Assembly (NCBI GenBank): GCA_900768545.1
Contig: CAAGDD010000004.1
Location: 347,063 to 411,062 of the forward strand
DNA length: 64,000 nt
Direction: 5' to 3'
DNA from: Clostridia bacterium
GTDB taxonomy: Bacteria > Bacillota > Clostridia > Christensenellales > UBA1242
The translations under genes and the position numbers were made by a program. A model generated the notes under the pieces. That model did no database searches. It was not told the origin of the DNA and saw only the letters and a list, made by a program, of their open reading frames with translations. The first letter of the stretch is position 1. Each line of letters begins with the position of its first letter. This document shows positions 9,416-18,853 of this stretch, one piece after another.

Positions 9416-10957
9416 ATGTTGTCAAAAGTTACAAGTTTTGGCTTAACTGGAATTGACGGATTTTCCGTTCAAATTGAAACAGATATGATTGGCGGAGTGC
9501 CAAATTTTGAAATGGTTGGACTTGGCGACACTGCTGTTAAAGAATCAAAAGAACGTGTAAAATCGGCGATTAGAAACTCGGGGTTTGAATATCCTGTCAA
9601 ACATTATACAATCAATTTAGCACCAGCGGACATCAAAAAAGAAGGCCCAACTTTTGACCTTGGTATTGCTGTGGGCATCTTGTCAGCGTCAGAACAGATT
9701 GAAAACAAAAAATATAAAGATTTTGTATATATTGGCGAACTTTCACTCGACGGAAGCGTGCAAAAAGTCAAGGGGGTTTTGCCAATTCTTATCAGCGCGC
9801 GCAATATGGGATATAAAAAAATCATTATTCCAAAAGCAAATGAAGAAGAGGCGCGTTATATTGACGGAATGGAAATTTATGCGGTTTCAAATTTGAGAGA
9901 ATGCATCGAATTTTTAAACGACGCAACAAATACATATCTTCTTCCAATTCAAACAAAGTCGTTTGAAGAAGCAACAAAAGAAAATATGAACAAACTTGAC
10001 TTTGAAAATGTCAAGGGACAAGCGCAAGCAAAGCGCGCTCTTGAAATCGCTGCTGCTGGCGGTCACAATGTTTTGATGATTGGCCCACCAGGAAGCGGAA
10101 AAAGTATGCTTGCAAAGTGTTTTCCTGGCATTTTGCCAAATTTGACTTTTGAAGAAGCACTCGAAGTGACAAAAGTTCATTCTATCGCAGGCACTCTTGA
10201 TTTGTCAAAGGGAATTATCACAAACAGACCATTTAGGACACCACACCACACAGCGACAGTTATTTCGCTCACAGGCGGCGGACAAAACGCAAAGCCGGGT
10301 GAAATAAGTTTGGCACATAATGGAGTGCTTTATTTGGACGAATTTCCTGAATACAACAGAAACTTGATCGAAACACTCCGTCAGCCACTTGAAGACGGAA
10401 TTATCACAGTGGCGCGAAACAAGCAAACTGTGACATATCCAGCAAGTTTCACTCTTATCGCGAGTATGAACCCTTGTCCTTGCGGAAATTATGGCTCAAA
10501 AGGCAAAGAATGCAAATGTTCACCAGTGCAAATTCACAAATATCTTTCAAAAATCTCTGGACCAGTTATGGACAGAATTGATATCCATGTTGAAGTTGAC
10601 AATCTTTCTTATGACGACTTAAATAGCGAAACAAAAGAAGAATGTTCTGCCGACATCAAAAAACGCGTTGACAAAGCGAGAGAAATACAGCTTAAACGTT
10701 TTAAAAATTCAAAGACTTATTCAAATGCCAAAATGACAGTTCCTCAGACCAAAAAGTTTTGCCATTTGACAAAAGATTGTCAAAATCTTATGGAACAAGC
10801 GTTTGACAGTTTGAAACTCAGTGCTCGTGCACACGATCGAATTTTGAGAGTGGCACGCACCATTGCCGACCTTGAAGGCGAAGAAGAGATCAAACCAGAA
10901 CATATTGCTGAAGCAATTTCATATCGTGGGCTTGACAGAAAATATTGGAGTATTTAA
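9416..10957 (+). CDS. comM: YifB/ComM family Mg-chelatase-like AAA+ ATPase
   Basis: 513 aa. In naturally competent bacteria ComM is a hexameric helicase that helps integrate incoming DNA; in other hosts the role is less certain. Domain order fits the family: N-terminal Lon-protease-like fold (about 1-165), Walker A GPPGSGKS, the block FRTPHHTATVISLTGGG, Walker B VLYLDEFPE, and a CPCGNYGSKGKECKC zinc-binding insert. The ATG at 9416 follows GTGAGGTG; an upstream in-frame ATG at 9356 precedes the promoter. It is directly followed by dprA with no intergenic base, consistent with a shared role in handling single-stranded DNA. Confidence 0.93.
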   Translation: MLSKVTSFGLTGIDGFSVQIETDMIGGVPNFEMVGLGDTAVKESKERVKSAIRNSGFEYPVKHYTINLAPADIKKEGPTFDLGIAVGILSASEQIENKKYKDFVYIGELSLDGSVQKVKGVLPILISARNMGYKKIIIPKANEEEARYIDGMEIYAVSNLRECIEFLNDATNTYLLPIQTKSFEEATKENMNKLDFENVKGQAQAKRALEIAAAGGHNVLMIGPPGSGKSMLAKCFPGILPNLTFEEALEVTKVHSIAGTLDLSKGIITNRPFRTPHHTATVISLTGGGQNAKPGEISLAHNGVLYLDEFPEYNRNLIETLRQPLEDGIITVARNKQTVTYPASFTLIASMNPCPCGNYGSKGKECKCSPVQIHKYLSKISGPVMDRIDIHVEVDNLSYDDLNSETKEECSADIKKRVDKAREIQLKRFKNSKTYSNAKMTVPQTKKFCHLTKDCQNLMEQAFDSLKLSARAHDRILRVARTIADLEGEEEIKPEHIAEAISYRGLDRKYWSI

Positions 10958-12034
10958 TTGACAAATTATACAGAAAAAGACAAATTGTTGATATTGTTTT
11001 CAATGTGTGAAATTCCAAACAAAAAACAAGAGCTTATGCTTGAATGTTTGGAAGATTTTTCTATTGATGCTGTTTTGAAAGGTGATGCGCTCGAATATAT
11101 ATCGACTGACGAATATCATAGACTCGTGTCAAGTTATGACAAACAAACGTTTGAGTCGGCTCTTGAAAATATGCAAAACAATAATATCAAAATTTTGACA
11201 ATTTTTTCGAGCGAATATCCACAACGACTTATAAATCTTTCTGACAGACCACTTATTTTGTATGCGAAAGGTGATTTGTCGCTAATTGGACAGACTGCGG
11301 TCGCTATCGTGGGCACAAGAATGCCAACAAATTATGGAAAGCTTGTCACCGACAAAATTGCGGGCGAACTTGCTCAAAGCGGAGTGGTGATTATCAGCGG
11401 GCTTTGTTACGGCGTCGATGAAATCGCTCATCGAAAAACTCTTGAAGTCGGCGGAAAGACCATAGCAGTGGTGGGAAGCGGCTTTCAAAACATTTATCCA
11501 GCTATAAACACGTCGCTTGCAAATGAAATTGCCGAAAAAGGGCTTTTGCTTTCAGAATATTATCCATCTTTTAGAGCAAAAAAATATACTTTTCCACTTC
11601 GAAATCGAATTGTGGCGGGCTTGTCCGACGGCGTTTTGATCACCGAAGCCGGCATAAAAAGCGGAACGCTGCATACAAAAGAATATGCTTTGGAATATGG
11701 CAAAGATGTGTTTGCCGTTCCGGGGAATATAAACTCGCCAAAGAGCGAACTTCCAAATCAAATTCTCAAGGCCGCACAAGGTGAATGTGTGCTTTGCGCG
11801 CAAGATATTTTGGATTACTATGGCATCAAAAAAGACAAAAAAGTCAAAAAGGCGGTCGAACTGAACATTGACGAGCAAACTATCATAAATTTGCTTGAAA
11901 ACGGGGAGCAAGATTTTGAGTTTTTGGCTATCAAATCAAAAATTCCTGTAAATATTTTGAATAGTTATTTGACAACTTTGGAAATTCGTGGTTTAATAAG
12001 AAGGTTGCCTGGAAAAGTTTATGCACTTTGTTAA
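10958..12034 (+). CDS. dprA: DNA processing protein DprA/Smf
   Basis: 358 aa. DprA binds single-stranded DNA and loads RecA during transformation. The Rossmann-like core contains VAIVGTRMPTNYG, VVGSGFQNIYPAIN and FPLRNRIVAGLSDGVLITEA. An N-terminal SAM-like region (1-95) and a C-terminal winged-helix domain (about 295-358) complete the long form. The start is a TTG immediately after the comM stop, with GGAG 7 nt before it; no better ATG exists. The comM-dprA-topA order matches dprA-topA synteny in Bacillus. Confidence 0.95.
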   Translation: MTNYTEKDKLLILFSMCEIPNKKQELMLECLEDFSIDAVLKGDALEYISTDEYHRLVSSYDKQTFESALENMQNNNIKILTIFSSEYPQRLINLSDRPLILYAKGDLSLIGQTAVAIVGTRMPTNYGKLVTDKIAGELAQSGVVIISGLCYGVDEIAHRKTLEVGGKTIAVVGSGFQNIYPAINTSLANEIAEKGLLLSEYYPSFRAKKYTFPLRNRIVAGLSDGVLITEAGIKSGTLHTKEYALEYGKDVFAVPGNINSPKSELPNQILKAAQGECVLCAQDILDYYGIKKDKKVKKAVELNIDEQTIINLLENGEQDFEFLAIKSKIPVNILNSYLTTLEIRGLIRRLPGKVYALC

Positions 12035-12058
12035 GGCAGTAAAAAAGGAGAATGCAGT

Positions 12059-14134
12059 TTGAAACTTGTCGTTATCGAAGCACCAGCAAAAAGAGAAACT
12101 TTGAAAAAGTATTTGGGAAGTGAATATGAAGTTTTTGCAACAAAAGGACATATTCGTGACTTGCCAGCAAAAAGTTTTTCGATTGATATAAACAACAACT
12201 TTGAGCCTCATTATGAAAACAATCCTGACAAAAAGCAGTTGATTGAAGACTTGAAGAAAAAAGCATCAAAGGCCGAAGAAGTCTTGCTCGCGACCGACCC
12301 GGATAGAGAAGGAGAAGCGATTTCTTGGCATGTTGCATACGTGTTAGGCTTGGATCCAAACACAAAATGCCGTATTCAATATAATGAAATTTCACAAAAG
12401 GCTGTCAAAAAGGCTTTGACAGAGCCAAGAGCGATCGATTTGTCACTCGTCAACGCCCAACAAGCACGACGCGTTATGGACAGAATTGTGGGCTATAAAT
12501 TGTCACCAATTTTGTCAAAAAAGATTGCTCCAAAACTTTCAGCCGGAAGAGTTCAGTCAGTCGCATTAAAACTTGTTGTTGACCGCGAAGTTGAGATTGA
12601 AAACTTCAAGCCAGAAGAATTTTGGACAATTACAGCGTTCCACGATGAAGCGGGAGTGAAATTTAAATCGACTCTTACAAGTTTTAAATCAAAAAAGATC
12701 AAACTTGAAAACAAAGCTCAAGTTGACCAAGTTTTATCGACTATCAAAGGAAAAGACTTTGTTGTCGAAAAAATTGAAAAGAAAAACACAAAATCACACG
12801 CTTTGCCACCATTTACAACCAGCACAATGCAACAAGACGCGCTCAACAAACTTGGAATGAGTTTGAAACGCACAACTGCATCGGCGCAAGAGTTGTATGA
12901 AGGCGTTGAAGTGAAGGGCGAAGGCAAAATCGCACTTATCACTTATATTAGAACAGACTCGACCAGAGTCGCAGTTGAAGCGCAAAATGCTTGCCGTGAC
13001 TTTATTGCACAAAAGTTTGGAAAAGATTATGTTCCTGAAAAACCAAACATTTATGCCACAAAGAAAAACGCACAAGACGCGCACGAAGCGATTAGACCTA
13101 TTTCGATGCAAGTTACGCCAGAAATGGTCAAAGATTCGCTCACAAAAGACAATTATAGACTTTATAAATTGATTTATGAAAGATTTTTGGCGAGTCAAAT
13201 GAGCGAAGCACTCTATTCAAATGTCAATGTTTCGTTCAATGTCGAAGATTATATCTTCAAGGCAGTTGGAAAGACTTTGGAATTTGCCGGCTACACAGCA
13301 GTTTACAAAGAATATGTTGATGAAGAAAAGCAAGAAATCAGCAAATTGCCAAAACTTCAAGAAAACAGCACTGTCAAAGTGACCGAAATCAAAGATGAAC
13401 AAAAATTTACAAAGCCTCCAGCACGATACAGCGAAGCAAGTCTTGTTAAGGCAATGGAAGAAAAGGGAATTGGTCGTCCTGCGACTTACGCAGCAACAAT
13501 CACAATTTTGACCGCAAGAAATTATTGCACAAAAGAAGGAAAATATCTTGTTCCAACCGAACTTGGCAGAAAAATCACCGAATATCTTGACAAATTTTTC
13601 CACGGCGTTATAAATGTAAAATTCACCGCTTATATGGAAGGCAGACTTGACGATATCGCCGAAAACAAAGACGATTGGCACGAAGTCGTTGAAAACTTCT
13701 GGAACGGATTTAAAGGGCTTTTGGAAAAGGCTGACGCAAGCAGCGTGACAATGAAATCACAACCAGTCGAAACCGATATCGTCTGCGAAAAATGCGGGCA
13801 CAAGATGGTTGTTCGAGAAGGAAAATATGGAAAATTTTTGGGCTGCTCAAACTTTCCAAAGTGCAAAAATGTAAAACCTATGGAAGGCGAAGAGAAGAAA
13901 GCCGTTGGCGTTTGTCCTGAATGCGGAAAAAGCGTTTATCCATTTAAAACAAAGCACGGGAAAACCTTCTACGCTTGTGAAGATAGACATGGCTGCAACT
14001 TTATGAGTTGGGATATCCCAACAGGCAAAAAATGCCCAGAGTGCGGAAAGTATCTTATCCGTCGCGGCAAAAAAATCAAGTGCAGTGCTTGCCAATATCA
14101 AGAAGAAATGCCACAAGAACAATCAAATTCATAA
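12059..14134 (+). CDS. topA: DNA topoisomerase I
   Basis: 691 aa type IA topoisomerase that relaxes negative supercoils. The TOPRIM domain is at the N-terminus (KLVVIEAPAKRETLKKYLG, ATDPDREGEAISWH). The active-site Tyr is in ALITYIRTDSTR. Three C-terminal zinc ribbons are visible: CEKCGHKM with GCSNFPKC, CPECGKSV with CEDRHGC, and CPECGKYL with CSAC. The start is TTG at 12059 with AAGGAG 8 nt upstream. The N-terminal motif reads EAPAKRET rather than the usual ESPAKAKT. In Bacillus trmFO, codV and clpQ sit between topA and clpY; here they are absent. Confidence 0.96.
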   Translation: MKLVVIEAPAKRETLKKYLGSEYEVFATKGHIRDLPAKSFSIDINNNFEPHYENNPDKKQLIEDLKKKASKAEEVLLATDPDREGEAISWHVAYVLGLDPNTKCRIQYNEISQKAVKKALTEPRAIDLSLVNAQQARRVMDRIVGYKLSPILSKKIAPKLSAGRVQSVALKLVVDREVEIENFKPEEFWTITAFHDEAGVKFKSTLTSFKSKKIKLENKAQVDQVLSTIKGKDFVVEKIEKKNTKSHALPPFTTSTMQQDALNKLGMSLKRTTASAQELYEGVEVKGEGKIALITYIRTDSTRVAVEAQNACRDFIAQKFGKDYVPEKPNIYATKKNAQDAHEAIRPISMQVTPEMVKDSLTKDNYRLYKLIYERFLASQMSEALYSNVNVSFNVEDYIFKAVGKTLEFAGYTAVYKEYVDEEKQEISKLPKLQENSTVKVTEIKDEQKFTKPPARYSEASLVKAMEEKGIGRPATYAATITILTARNYCTKEGKYLVPTELGRKITEYLDKFFHGVINVKFTAYMEGRLDDIAENKDDWHEVVENFWNGFKGLLEKADASSVTMKSQPVETDIVCEKCGHKMVVREGKYGKFLGCSNFPKCKNVKPMEGEEKKAVGVCPECGKSVYPFKTKHGKTFYACEDRHGCNFMSWDIPTGKKCPECGKYLIRRGKKIKCSACQYQEEMPQEQSNS

Positions 14135-14146
14135 AAATACAAAATT

Positions 14147-14172
14147 AAGTTGAGATTTCTCAACTTTTTTTT
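14147..14172 (+). terminator. Intrinsic terminator after topA
   Basis: AAGTTGAG, loop ATTT, CTCAACTT, then a T-run. Confidence 0.9.
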
Positions 14173-14191
14173 AAAAACATTTTCAAATGTT

Positions 14192-14221
14192 TTGATTATT
14201 GGTGGCATATTGTGATATAAT
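14192..14221 (+). promoter_or_regulatory. Promoter of hslU
   Basis: TTGATT (14192-14197), 18-nt spacer, TATAAT (14216-14221), leader about 58 nt. Confidence 0.7.
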
Positions 14222-14285
14222 TTATTTGTGTAATTGTGCATTGCTTACATTTTGCACAAATGACTTAAATTTTAGGGGGATTATA

Positions 14286-15587
14286 ATGAACTTTACACCA
14301 AAAGAAATCGTAAATCAATTGGACAAATATATCGTTGGGCAAGCGAAAGCCAAAAAGGCGGTTGCTGTTGCACTTCGAAACAGATATAGACGTAGCAAAC
14401 TTCCAGCCGAAGTTAGAGACGAAATCACTCCAAAAAACATCATTATGCGTGGGCCAACTGGGGTCGGCAAAACTGAAATTGCAAGAAGACTCGCAAAACT
14501 TGTTGGTGCACCATTTGTTAAGGTCGAAGCCACAAAATACACCGAAGTTGGATATGTGGGCAGAGATGTTGAAAGCATGGTTCGTGACCTTGTCGAAGTC
14601 GCTGTTCGAATGGTTAAAGACAAGAAAAAGAAAGATGTTGAAGCAAAGATTTTGCCAGCAGTCGAAGATAGACTTGTTGATGCGCTCTTTCAAAACAGAA
14701 GGGTTGTTGAAGTAGAAGTAAATAGAGATAAACTTTTTGAAGAACTCCACTCGGGCAAATGCGAAGACGAAGTAATTGAAATTTCTGTTCTTGACACTCC
14801 AAAGCCTATGATGGCGATTGGCGGAAGCGAAATCAATCTTGGCTCAATGTTTGAAGGGCTTACTCCACAACGCCACAAAAAGAAGAAAATGACTGTAAAA
14901 CACGCCAGAGAAGCGCTTTTGCAAGAAGAATCTGACAAACTCATCGATATGGACAATGTCAATGAAGAAGCCATTTCTTTGGCAGAAGAACAAGGCATCA
15001 TCTTTATCGATGAAATCGACAAGATTATTGGAAAAAGTCACGCCACAAGCAGTGCAGACGTTTCTCGCGAGGGTGTTCAAAGAGATATTTTGCCTATCGT
15101 TGAAGGCTGCACAGTGCCAACAAAATATGGAAATGTCAAAACAGACTTCATTTTGTTTGTAGCAGCGGGCGCGTTCCAAATCGCAAAGATGGAAGATATG
15201 ATTCCAGAACTTCAAGGAAGATTTCCTATCCGTGTCGAACTTGAAAGTTTGACCGAAGCAGACTTCAAAAAGATTTTGCAAGCACCAAAAAATGCTATCA
15301 CACTTCAATATTCAAATCTTTTGAGAGTCGATAATATCAATCTTGTTTTCAAAGAAGACGCTCTTGATGAAATCGCAAGAATGGCTGCTGAAGAAAACAA
15401 AAACAGTGAAGACTTGGGAGCAAGACGACTTCACACAATTATGGAAGCACTTTTGGAAGATGTATCTTTCAATGCAACGGGCGAACACCCACTTTTGGAC
15501 GTTGTAATTGATGTAAACTATATTAAAAACACATTCAAAAACAGAGAAGTTAAGAAAAACAAAATTCAAATGGGTTTTCACAACTAA
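14286..15587 (+). CDS. hslU: HslU/ClpY AAA+ ATPase without an HslV gene beside it
   Basis: 433 aa. HslU normally unfolds proteins for the HslV peptidase. Present are Walker A GPTGVGKTE, pore loop GYVGRDVE, an intermediate domain (about 110-230), Walker B GIIFIDEIDK and the sensor region LGARRLHTIMEALLED. The ATG at 14286 follows AGGGGGA. Two oddities: hslV, usually just upstream, is missing, and the C-terminus ends KNKIQMGFHN instead of the conserved DLSRFIL-type tail that docks into HslV. From this I infer that it may work without HslV or with another partner. It has its own promoter and ends 73 nt before tcdA. Confidence 0.9.
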   Translation: MNFTPKEIVNQLDKYIVGQAKAKKAVAVALRNRYRRSKLPAEVRDEITPKNIIMRGPTGVGKTEIARRLAKLVGAPFVKVEATKYTEVGYVGRDVESMVRDLVEVAVRMVKDKKKKDVEAKILPAVEDRLVDALFQNRRVVEVEVNRDKLFEELHSGKCEDEVIEISVLDTPKPMMAIGGSEINLGSMFEGLTPQRHKKKKMTVKHAREALLQEESDKLIDMDNVNEEAISLAEEQGIIFIDEIDKIIGKSHATSSADVSREGVQRDILPIVEGCTVPTKYGNVKTDFILFVAAGAFQIAKMEDMIPELQGRFPIRVELESLTEADFKKILQAPKNAITLQYSNLLRVDNINLVFKEDALDEIARMAAEENKNSEDLGARRLHTIMEALLEDVSFNATGEHPLLDVVIDVNYIKNTFKNREVKKNKIQMGFHN

Positions 15588-15605
15588 AATTTGATTTTTC
15601 AATAT

Positions 15606-15650
15606 ATTGTGGTAATATGCAAGTATAATATATGCATACTACACAAAATA
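15606..15650. repeat. Dispersed palindromic repeat, copy B
   Basis: TTGTGGTAATATGCAA facing TATGCATACTACACAA. It fills most of the gap between hslU and tcdA and ends at the tcdA Shine-Dalgarno. Confidence 0.8.
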
Positions 15651-15660
15651 AAGGAGTAGT

Positions 15661-16335
15661 ATGTGGACTGAAAGAACACAAATTTTGCTCGGTGAAGAAA
15701 ATTTAAACAATCTTAAACAAAGCCATGTTGCTGTCGTGGGCATTGGTGGCGTCGGCGGATATGTCTGCTTGATGCTTGCTCGTGCTGGCGTTGGAAACTT
15801 GACTTTGATCGATTTTGACAAAGTTGATGAAACAAACATCAATCGTCAAGCAGTCGCAAATCAAAACACCGTAGGAAAGTTTAAAACTTTGGTTATGAAA
15901 GATATGATCAAAGAAATCAATCCAAATTGTAATATAACAACTTTTGAAGAAAGATTTTGCAAAGACAATATGTCAAAACTTTTTACCCAAAAGTTTGATT
16001 ATGTGGTTGATGCAATCGATTGCGTGACCGACAAAATCGAACTTATTTGTTATTGCAAAGAAAATGACATAAATATCGTGCCAGCGATGGGTGCTGGAAA
16101 TCGAAAGGGGATTCCTTCGTTTAAAGTGGTCGATGTTTACAAAACTTTCAATGACGGACTTGCAAAAATCATTCGAAAAAAACTCAGAGAGCGGCAAATT
16201 AAGTCTTTAAATGTTGTCACAAGTGAAGAAAAGCCTGAAAAAACTGGCGAAACAACGATTGGGAGCATTTCATATTATCCAGCGATGTGTGGCTGCGTTT
16301 TGGGCGCTTTCGTGATAAATCAACTGATAGATTAA
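15661..16335 (+). CDS. tcdA: tRNA threonylcarbamoyladenosine dehydratase
   Basis: 224 aa member of the E1-like ThiF/MoeB superfamily. TcdA (CsdL) uses ATP to cyclise t6A37 of tRNAs to ct6A. The nucleotide-binding loop is VVGIGGVGGYVCLMLARAG, followed by LTLIDFDKVDETNINRQ and DAIDCVTDKIELI; the late GSISYYPAMCGCVLG block is also typical of TcdA rather than MoeB. AAGGAG precedes the ATG, directly after a palindromic repeat copy. The trxA gene follows 53 nt later. Confidence 0.9.
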   Translation: MWTERTQILLGEENLNNLKQSHVAVVGIGGVGGYVCLMLARAGVGNLTLIDFDKVDETNINRQAVANQNTVGKFKTLVMKDMIKEINPNCNITTFEERFCKDNMSKLFTQKFDYVVDAIDCVTDKIELICYCKENDINIVPAMGAGNRKGIPSFKVVDVYKTFNDGLAKIIRKKLRERQIKSLNVVTSEEKPEKTGETTIGSISYYPAMCGCVLGAFVINQLID

Positions 16336-16388
16336 ACTTATATTTTCAACAAATTTAGCGAAAATAAGAATAAAATTAAGGAGATTTT

Positions 16389-16697
16389 ATGGAAATTATC
16401 ACAGAAAAGAACTTTGAAGAAAAAACAAAATCAGGACTTGTCCTGATTGACTTTTTTGCAACTTGGTGTGGGCCTTGTCGTATGATGAGTCCAATTTTGG
16501 AAGAAGTTGGCGAAAATCTTGACGGCAAAGTTTCGATTTACAAAGTTGATGTTGACGATGACGAAAAATTGGCAAGAAAATTTGGCATTTTGAGCATTCC
16601 AACACTTATTATCTTCAAAGATGGAAAGCAAGTTGACAAAAAAGTCGGCTATATTCAAGCAGATGATTTGCAAGCAATGATTGAAAAACATATTTAA
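16389..16697 (+). CDS. trxA: Thioredoxin
   Basis: 102 aa cytoplasmic disulfide reductase. The active site is WCGPC at about residues 27-31; the cis-Pro loop is SIPTLIIFKDGK. Start ATG follows AAGGAG. It sits between tcdA and the iscS-iscU pair, where reduced thiols are used, but iscS has its own promoter. Confidence 0.97.
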   Translation: MEIITEKNFEEKTKSGLVLIDFFATWCGPCRMMSPILEEVGENLDGKVSIYKVDVDDDEKLARKFGILSIPTLIIFKDGKQVDKKVGYIQADDLQAMIEKHI

Positions 16698-16813
16698 TTT
16701 GTCAAATTTTGCCAGTCAAAATCTTGGCAAAACGCGTTATTTTCAATTAAAATTTTGCACGATTTTTTACAAAAAACACCGCAAATATTTTGCGATTTTA
16801 GTTTAATTTGCTA

Positions 16814-16842
16814 TTGACAACACAAAAATTTAGTGTTAAAAT
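16814..16842 (+). promoter_or_regulatory. Promoter of iscS-iscU
   Basis: TTGACA (16814-16819), 17-nt spacer, TAAAAT (16837-16842). I see no iscR gene beside it and no obvious operator palindrome. Confidence 0.8.
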
Positions 16843-16877
16843 TATATTGAAAAATTTGATTATAAAAGGATTTGTAA

Positions 16878-18056
16878 ATGGAAAGAAAAATATATTTGGA
16901 CAACGCATCGACAACTTATGTTTCAAATGAAGTTTTAAACGAAATGTTACCATGCTTCAACAGCCTTTATGGAAACCCAGGCTCTTTGCATAGTTTCGGC
17001 AGAGATGCTATGGCTATTGTTGACAGAGCGAGAGACAGAGTTAGAGAAGCGATCAACGCTAGCAAAGCAAACGAAATTTATTTCACCAGTGGCGGAACAG
17101 AATCTGACAACTGGGCTATTCGTGGCATCGCTCACGCTTATGCAAACAAAGGAAAGCACATTATCACAAGTCAAATTGAACATCACGCAATTTTGCATGC
17201 TTGTGAACAACTTGAAAAAGAAGGATTTGAAATTACATATTTGCCAGTTGATTCAACTGGTCTTGTAAGCATTCCTGACTTGTTGCACGCTATTAGAAAA
17301 GATGAAACAATCTTGATTTCAATTATGACAGTAAACAACGAAGTTGGAACAATTCAAAACATTAAAACAATTGCAAAAATTGCTCACGATTACAATATTT
17401 TGTTCCACACAGACGCAGTTCAAGCGATTGGAAATGTTAAAATCGACGTTCAAGATATGGATATCGACTTGATGTCTATGTCTTCTCACAAAATTCACGG
17501 ACCAAAAGGCGTTGGCGCTTTGTATATCAAAAATGGTGTTAGAATCGAACCACTTTTGTTTGGCGGAAGCAGCCAAGAACGCGGAAAACGTGCCGGAACA
17601 GAGAACGTTCCAGGGATTGCTGGTTTTGGAAAGGCAATCGAAATTGCTACAAAAAATTATTTGATCAACAACAAAAAATTGCATACAATTAGAACATATT
17701 TTCTTGAAAAATTGAGCGAGAAAGTTCAATATTTCCAAGTAAACGGACACCCACAACAAAAATCAAATGCGATTTTAAACATTTCATTCTATGGAATTGA
17801 AGGCGAATCAATTTTGATGCTTTTGGATCTTGCTGGAATCGCTGTTTCGACAGCTTCAGCATGCACATCAAAATCACTTCTTCCTTCACACGTTTTGAAA
17901 GCAATGGGAATTCCTGATGACATCGCACAAAGTTCTATTAGAATTTCATTTGGAACAAACATTTCAAAAGCAGACGTTGACTATGTGGTTGACAAATTGC
18001 AAGAAGTTGTAGAAAAATTGAGAGCAATCTCACCAATTCAAGCAGGGAGGATTTAA
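16878..18056 (+). CDS. iscS: Cysteine desulfurase (IscS/NifS), Fe-S assembly type
   Basis: 392 aa PLP enzyme that takes sulfur from cysteine as an enzyme persulfide. The PLP lysine is in SMSSHKIHGPKGVGAL and the catalytic Cys loop is STASACTSKS. AAAGGA precedes the ATG. The scaffold gene iscU follows after 2 nt, so this copy most likely serves iron-sulfur cluster assembly. A second, diverged cysteine desulfurase stands with thiI at 58025-59149. Confidence 0.96.
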   Translation: MERKIYLDNASTTYVSNEVLNEMLPCFNSLYGNPGSLHSFGRDAMAIVDRARDRVREAINASKANEIYFTSGGTESDNWAIRGIAHAYANKGKHIITSQIEHHAILHACEQLEKEGFEITYLPVDSTGLVSIPDLLHAIRKDETILISIMTVNNEVGTIQNIKTIAKIAHDYNILFHTDAVQAIGNVKIDVQDMDIDLMSMSSHKIHGPKGVGALYIKNGVRIEPLLFGGSSQERGKRAGTENVPGIAGFGKAIEIATKNYLINNKKLHTIRTYFLEKLSEKVQYFQVNGHPQQKSNAILNISFYGIEGESILMLLDLAGIAVSTASACTSKSLLPSHVLKAMGIPDDIAQSSIRISFGTNISKADVDYVVDKLQEVVEKLRAISPIQAGRI

Positions 18057-18058
18057 AA

Positions 18059-18481
18059 ATGTATAGCAAAACAGTTATTGATAGATTTCAAAATCCTAGA
18101 AATGCCGGCGGAATGCATGGTGCAAACGCAATTGGACAAGTAGGAAACGCTGCGTGCGGCGATATTATGAAAATCTATTTGAAAATAAATGATAATGGAA
18201 TCATCGAAAACGCAAAATTCAAGACTTTTGGATGCTGCGCAGCGATTGCGTCAACAGATATGGCTTGCGACTTGATCAAAGGCAAGACAATCGAAGAAGC
18301 TTTGAAAGTAACAAACAAACAAGTTTTGGATTTGCTTGGCGAAGTTCCACCACACAAAATTCATTGCTCATTGTTGGCTGAAGAAACAATCAGAGCCGCA
18401 ATCGAAGATTATTATAAAAGAAAAGAAAAAGAATCTAAACAAGCAATGAAAGCCGCTAAAAAAGCAAACGATGAAGAATAA
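18059..18481 (+). CDS. iscU: Fe-S cluster scaffold protein IscU/NifU N-terminal type
   Basis: 140 aa. Accepts sulfur from IscS and assembles [2Fe-2S] clusters. The three ligand cysteines are in NAACGDIM, FGCCAAIA and HKIHCSLLAEE. A Lys/Ala/Glu-rich tail of about 20 residues extends past the usual end. GGGAGG, within the last codons of iscS, serves as ribosome binding site. Followed by a strong terminator. Confidence 0.95.
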   Translation: MYSKTVIDRFQNPRNAGGMHGANAIGQVGNAACGDIMKIYLKINDNGIIENAKFKTFGCCAAIASTDMACDLIKGKTIEEALKVTNKQVLDLLGEVPPHKIHCSLLAEETIRAAIEDYYKRKEKESKQAMKAAKKANDEE

Positions 18482-18513
18482 TCACCAAAATGGCATTTAA
18501 ACCAATATAATAA

Positions 18514-18547
18514 TAAAAAAGGACATATTTGATATGTCTTTTTTTTG
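18514..18547 (+). terminator. Intrinsic terminator after iscU
   Basis: AAAAAAGGACATA, loop TTTGA, TATGTCTTTTTT with more T. Confidence 0.9.
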
Positions 18548-18764
18548 TTATATATGTTTTGATGATAACATTCAATTATTTTTAATTTGACTGCTTCTAA
18601 AATGCGTTTTAAAGCAAAACTTAAAATAAAGATAAAGAATTTGTCATATAAATTCGTCTAAAATAAGTTTTGATAAAATGTCATAAGCGAAATTATAAAA
18701 AAACTAATGCGAAACTTTTCAATTTATAAAACAAAATATAATAAAGAAAAAACATCAAATTTTA

Positions 18765-18851
18765 TTGCATACTACATAAAATATCAAATTATGAAAAAAG
18801 TTGCATAATACCAAATGTTGTGCGCAAATTTTGCATAATACGCAATATGTA
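18765..18851. repeat. Dispersed palindromic repeat, copy C (three half-units in a row)
   Basis: TTGCATACTACA at 18765, TTGCATAATACC at 18801 and TTGCATAATACG at 18831, all in the same orientation. It lies in the 561-nt gap between the convergent iscU and tgt genes. The rest of that gap is A/T-rich, apart from the terminator and the inverted repeat at 18854. Confidence 0.75.
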
Positions 18852-18853
18852 GC

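Noticed and set aside
16707..16732. Hairpin TTTTGCCA/TTGGCAAAA after trxA as a terminator
   Set aside because: The stem is short, the loop is 9 nt and no T-run follows.
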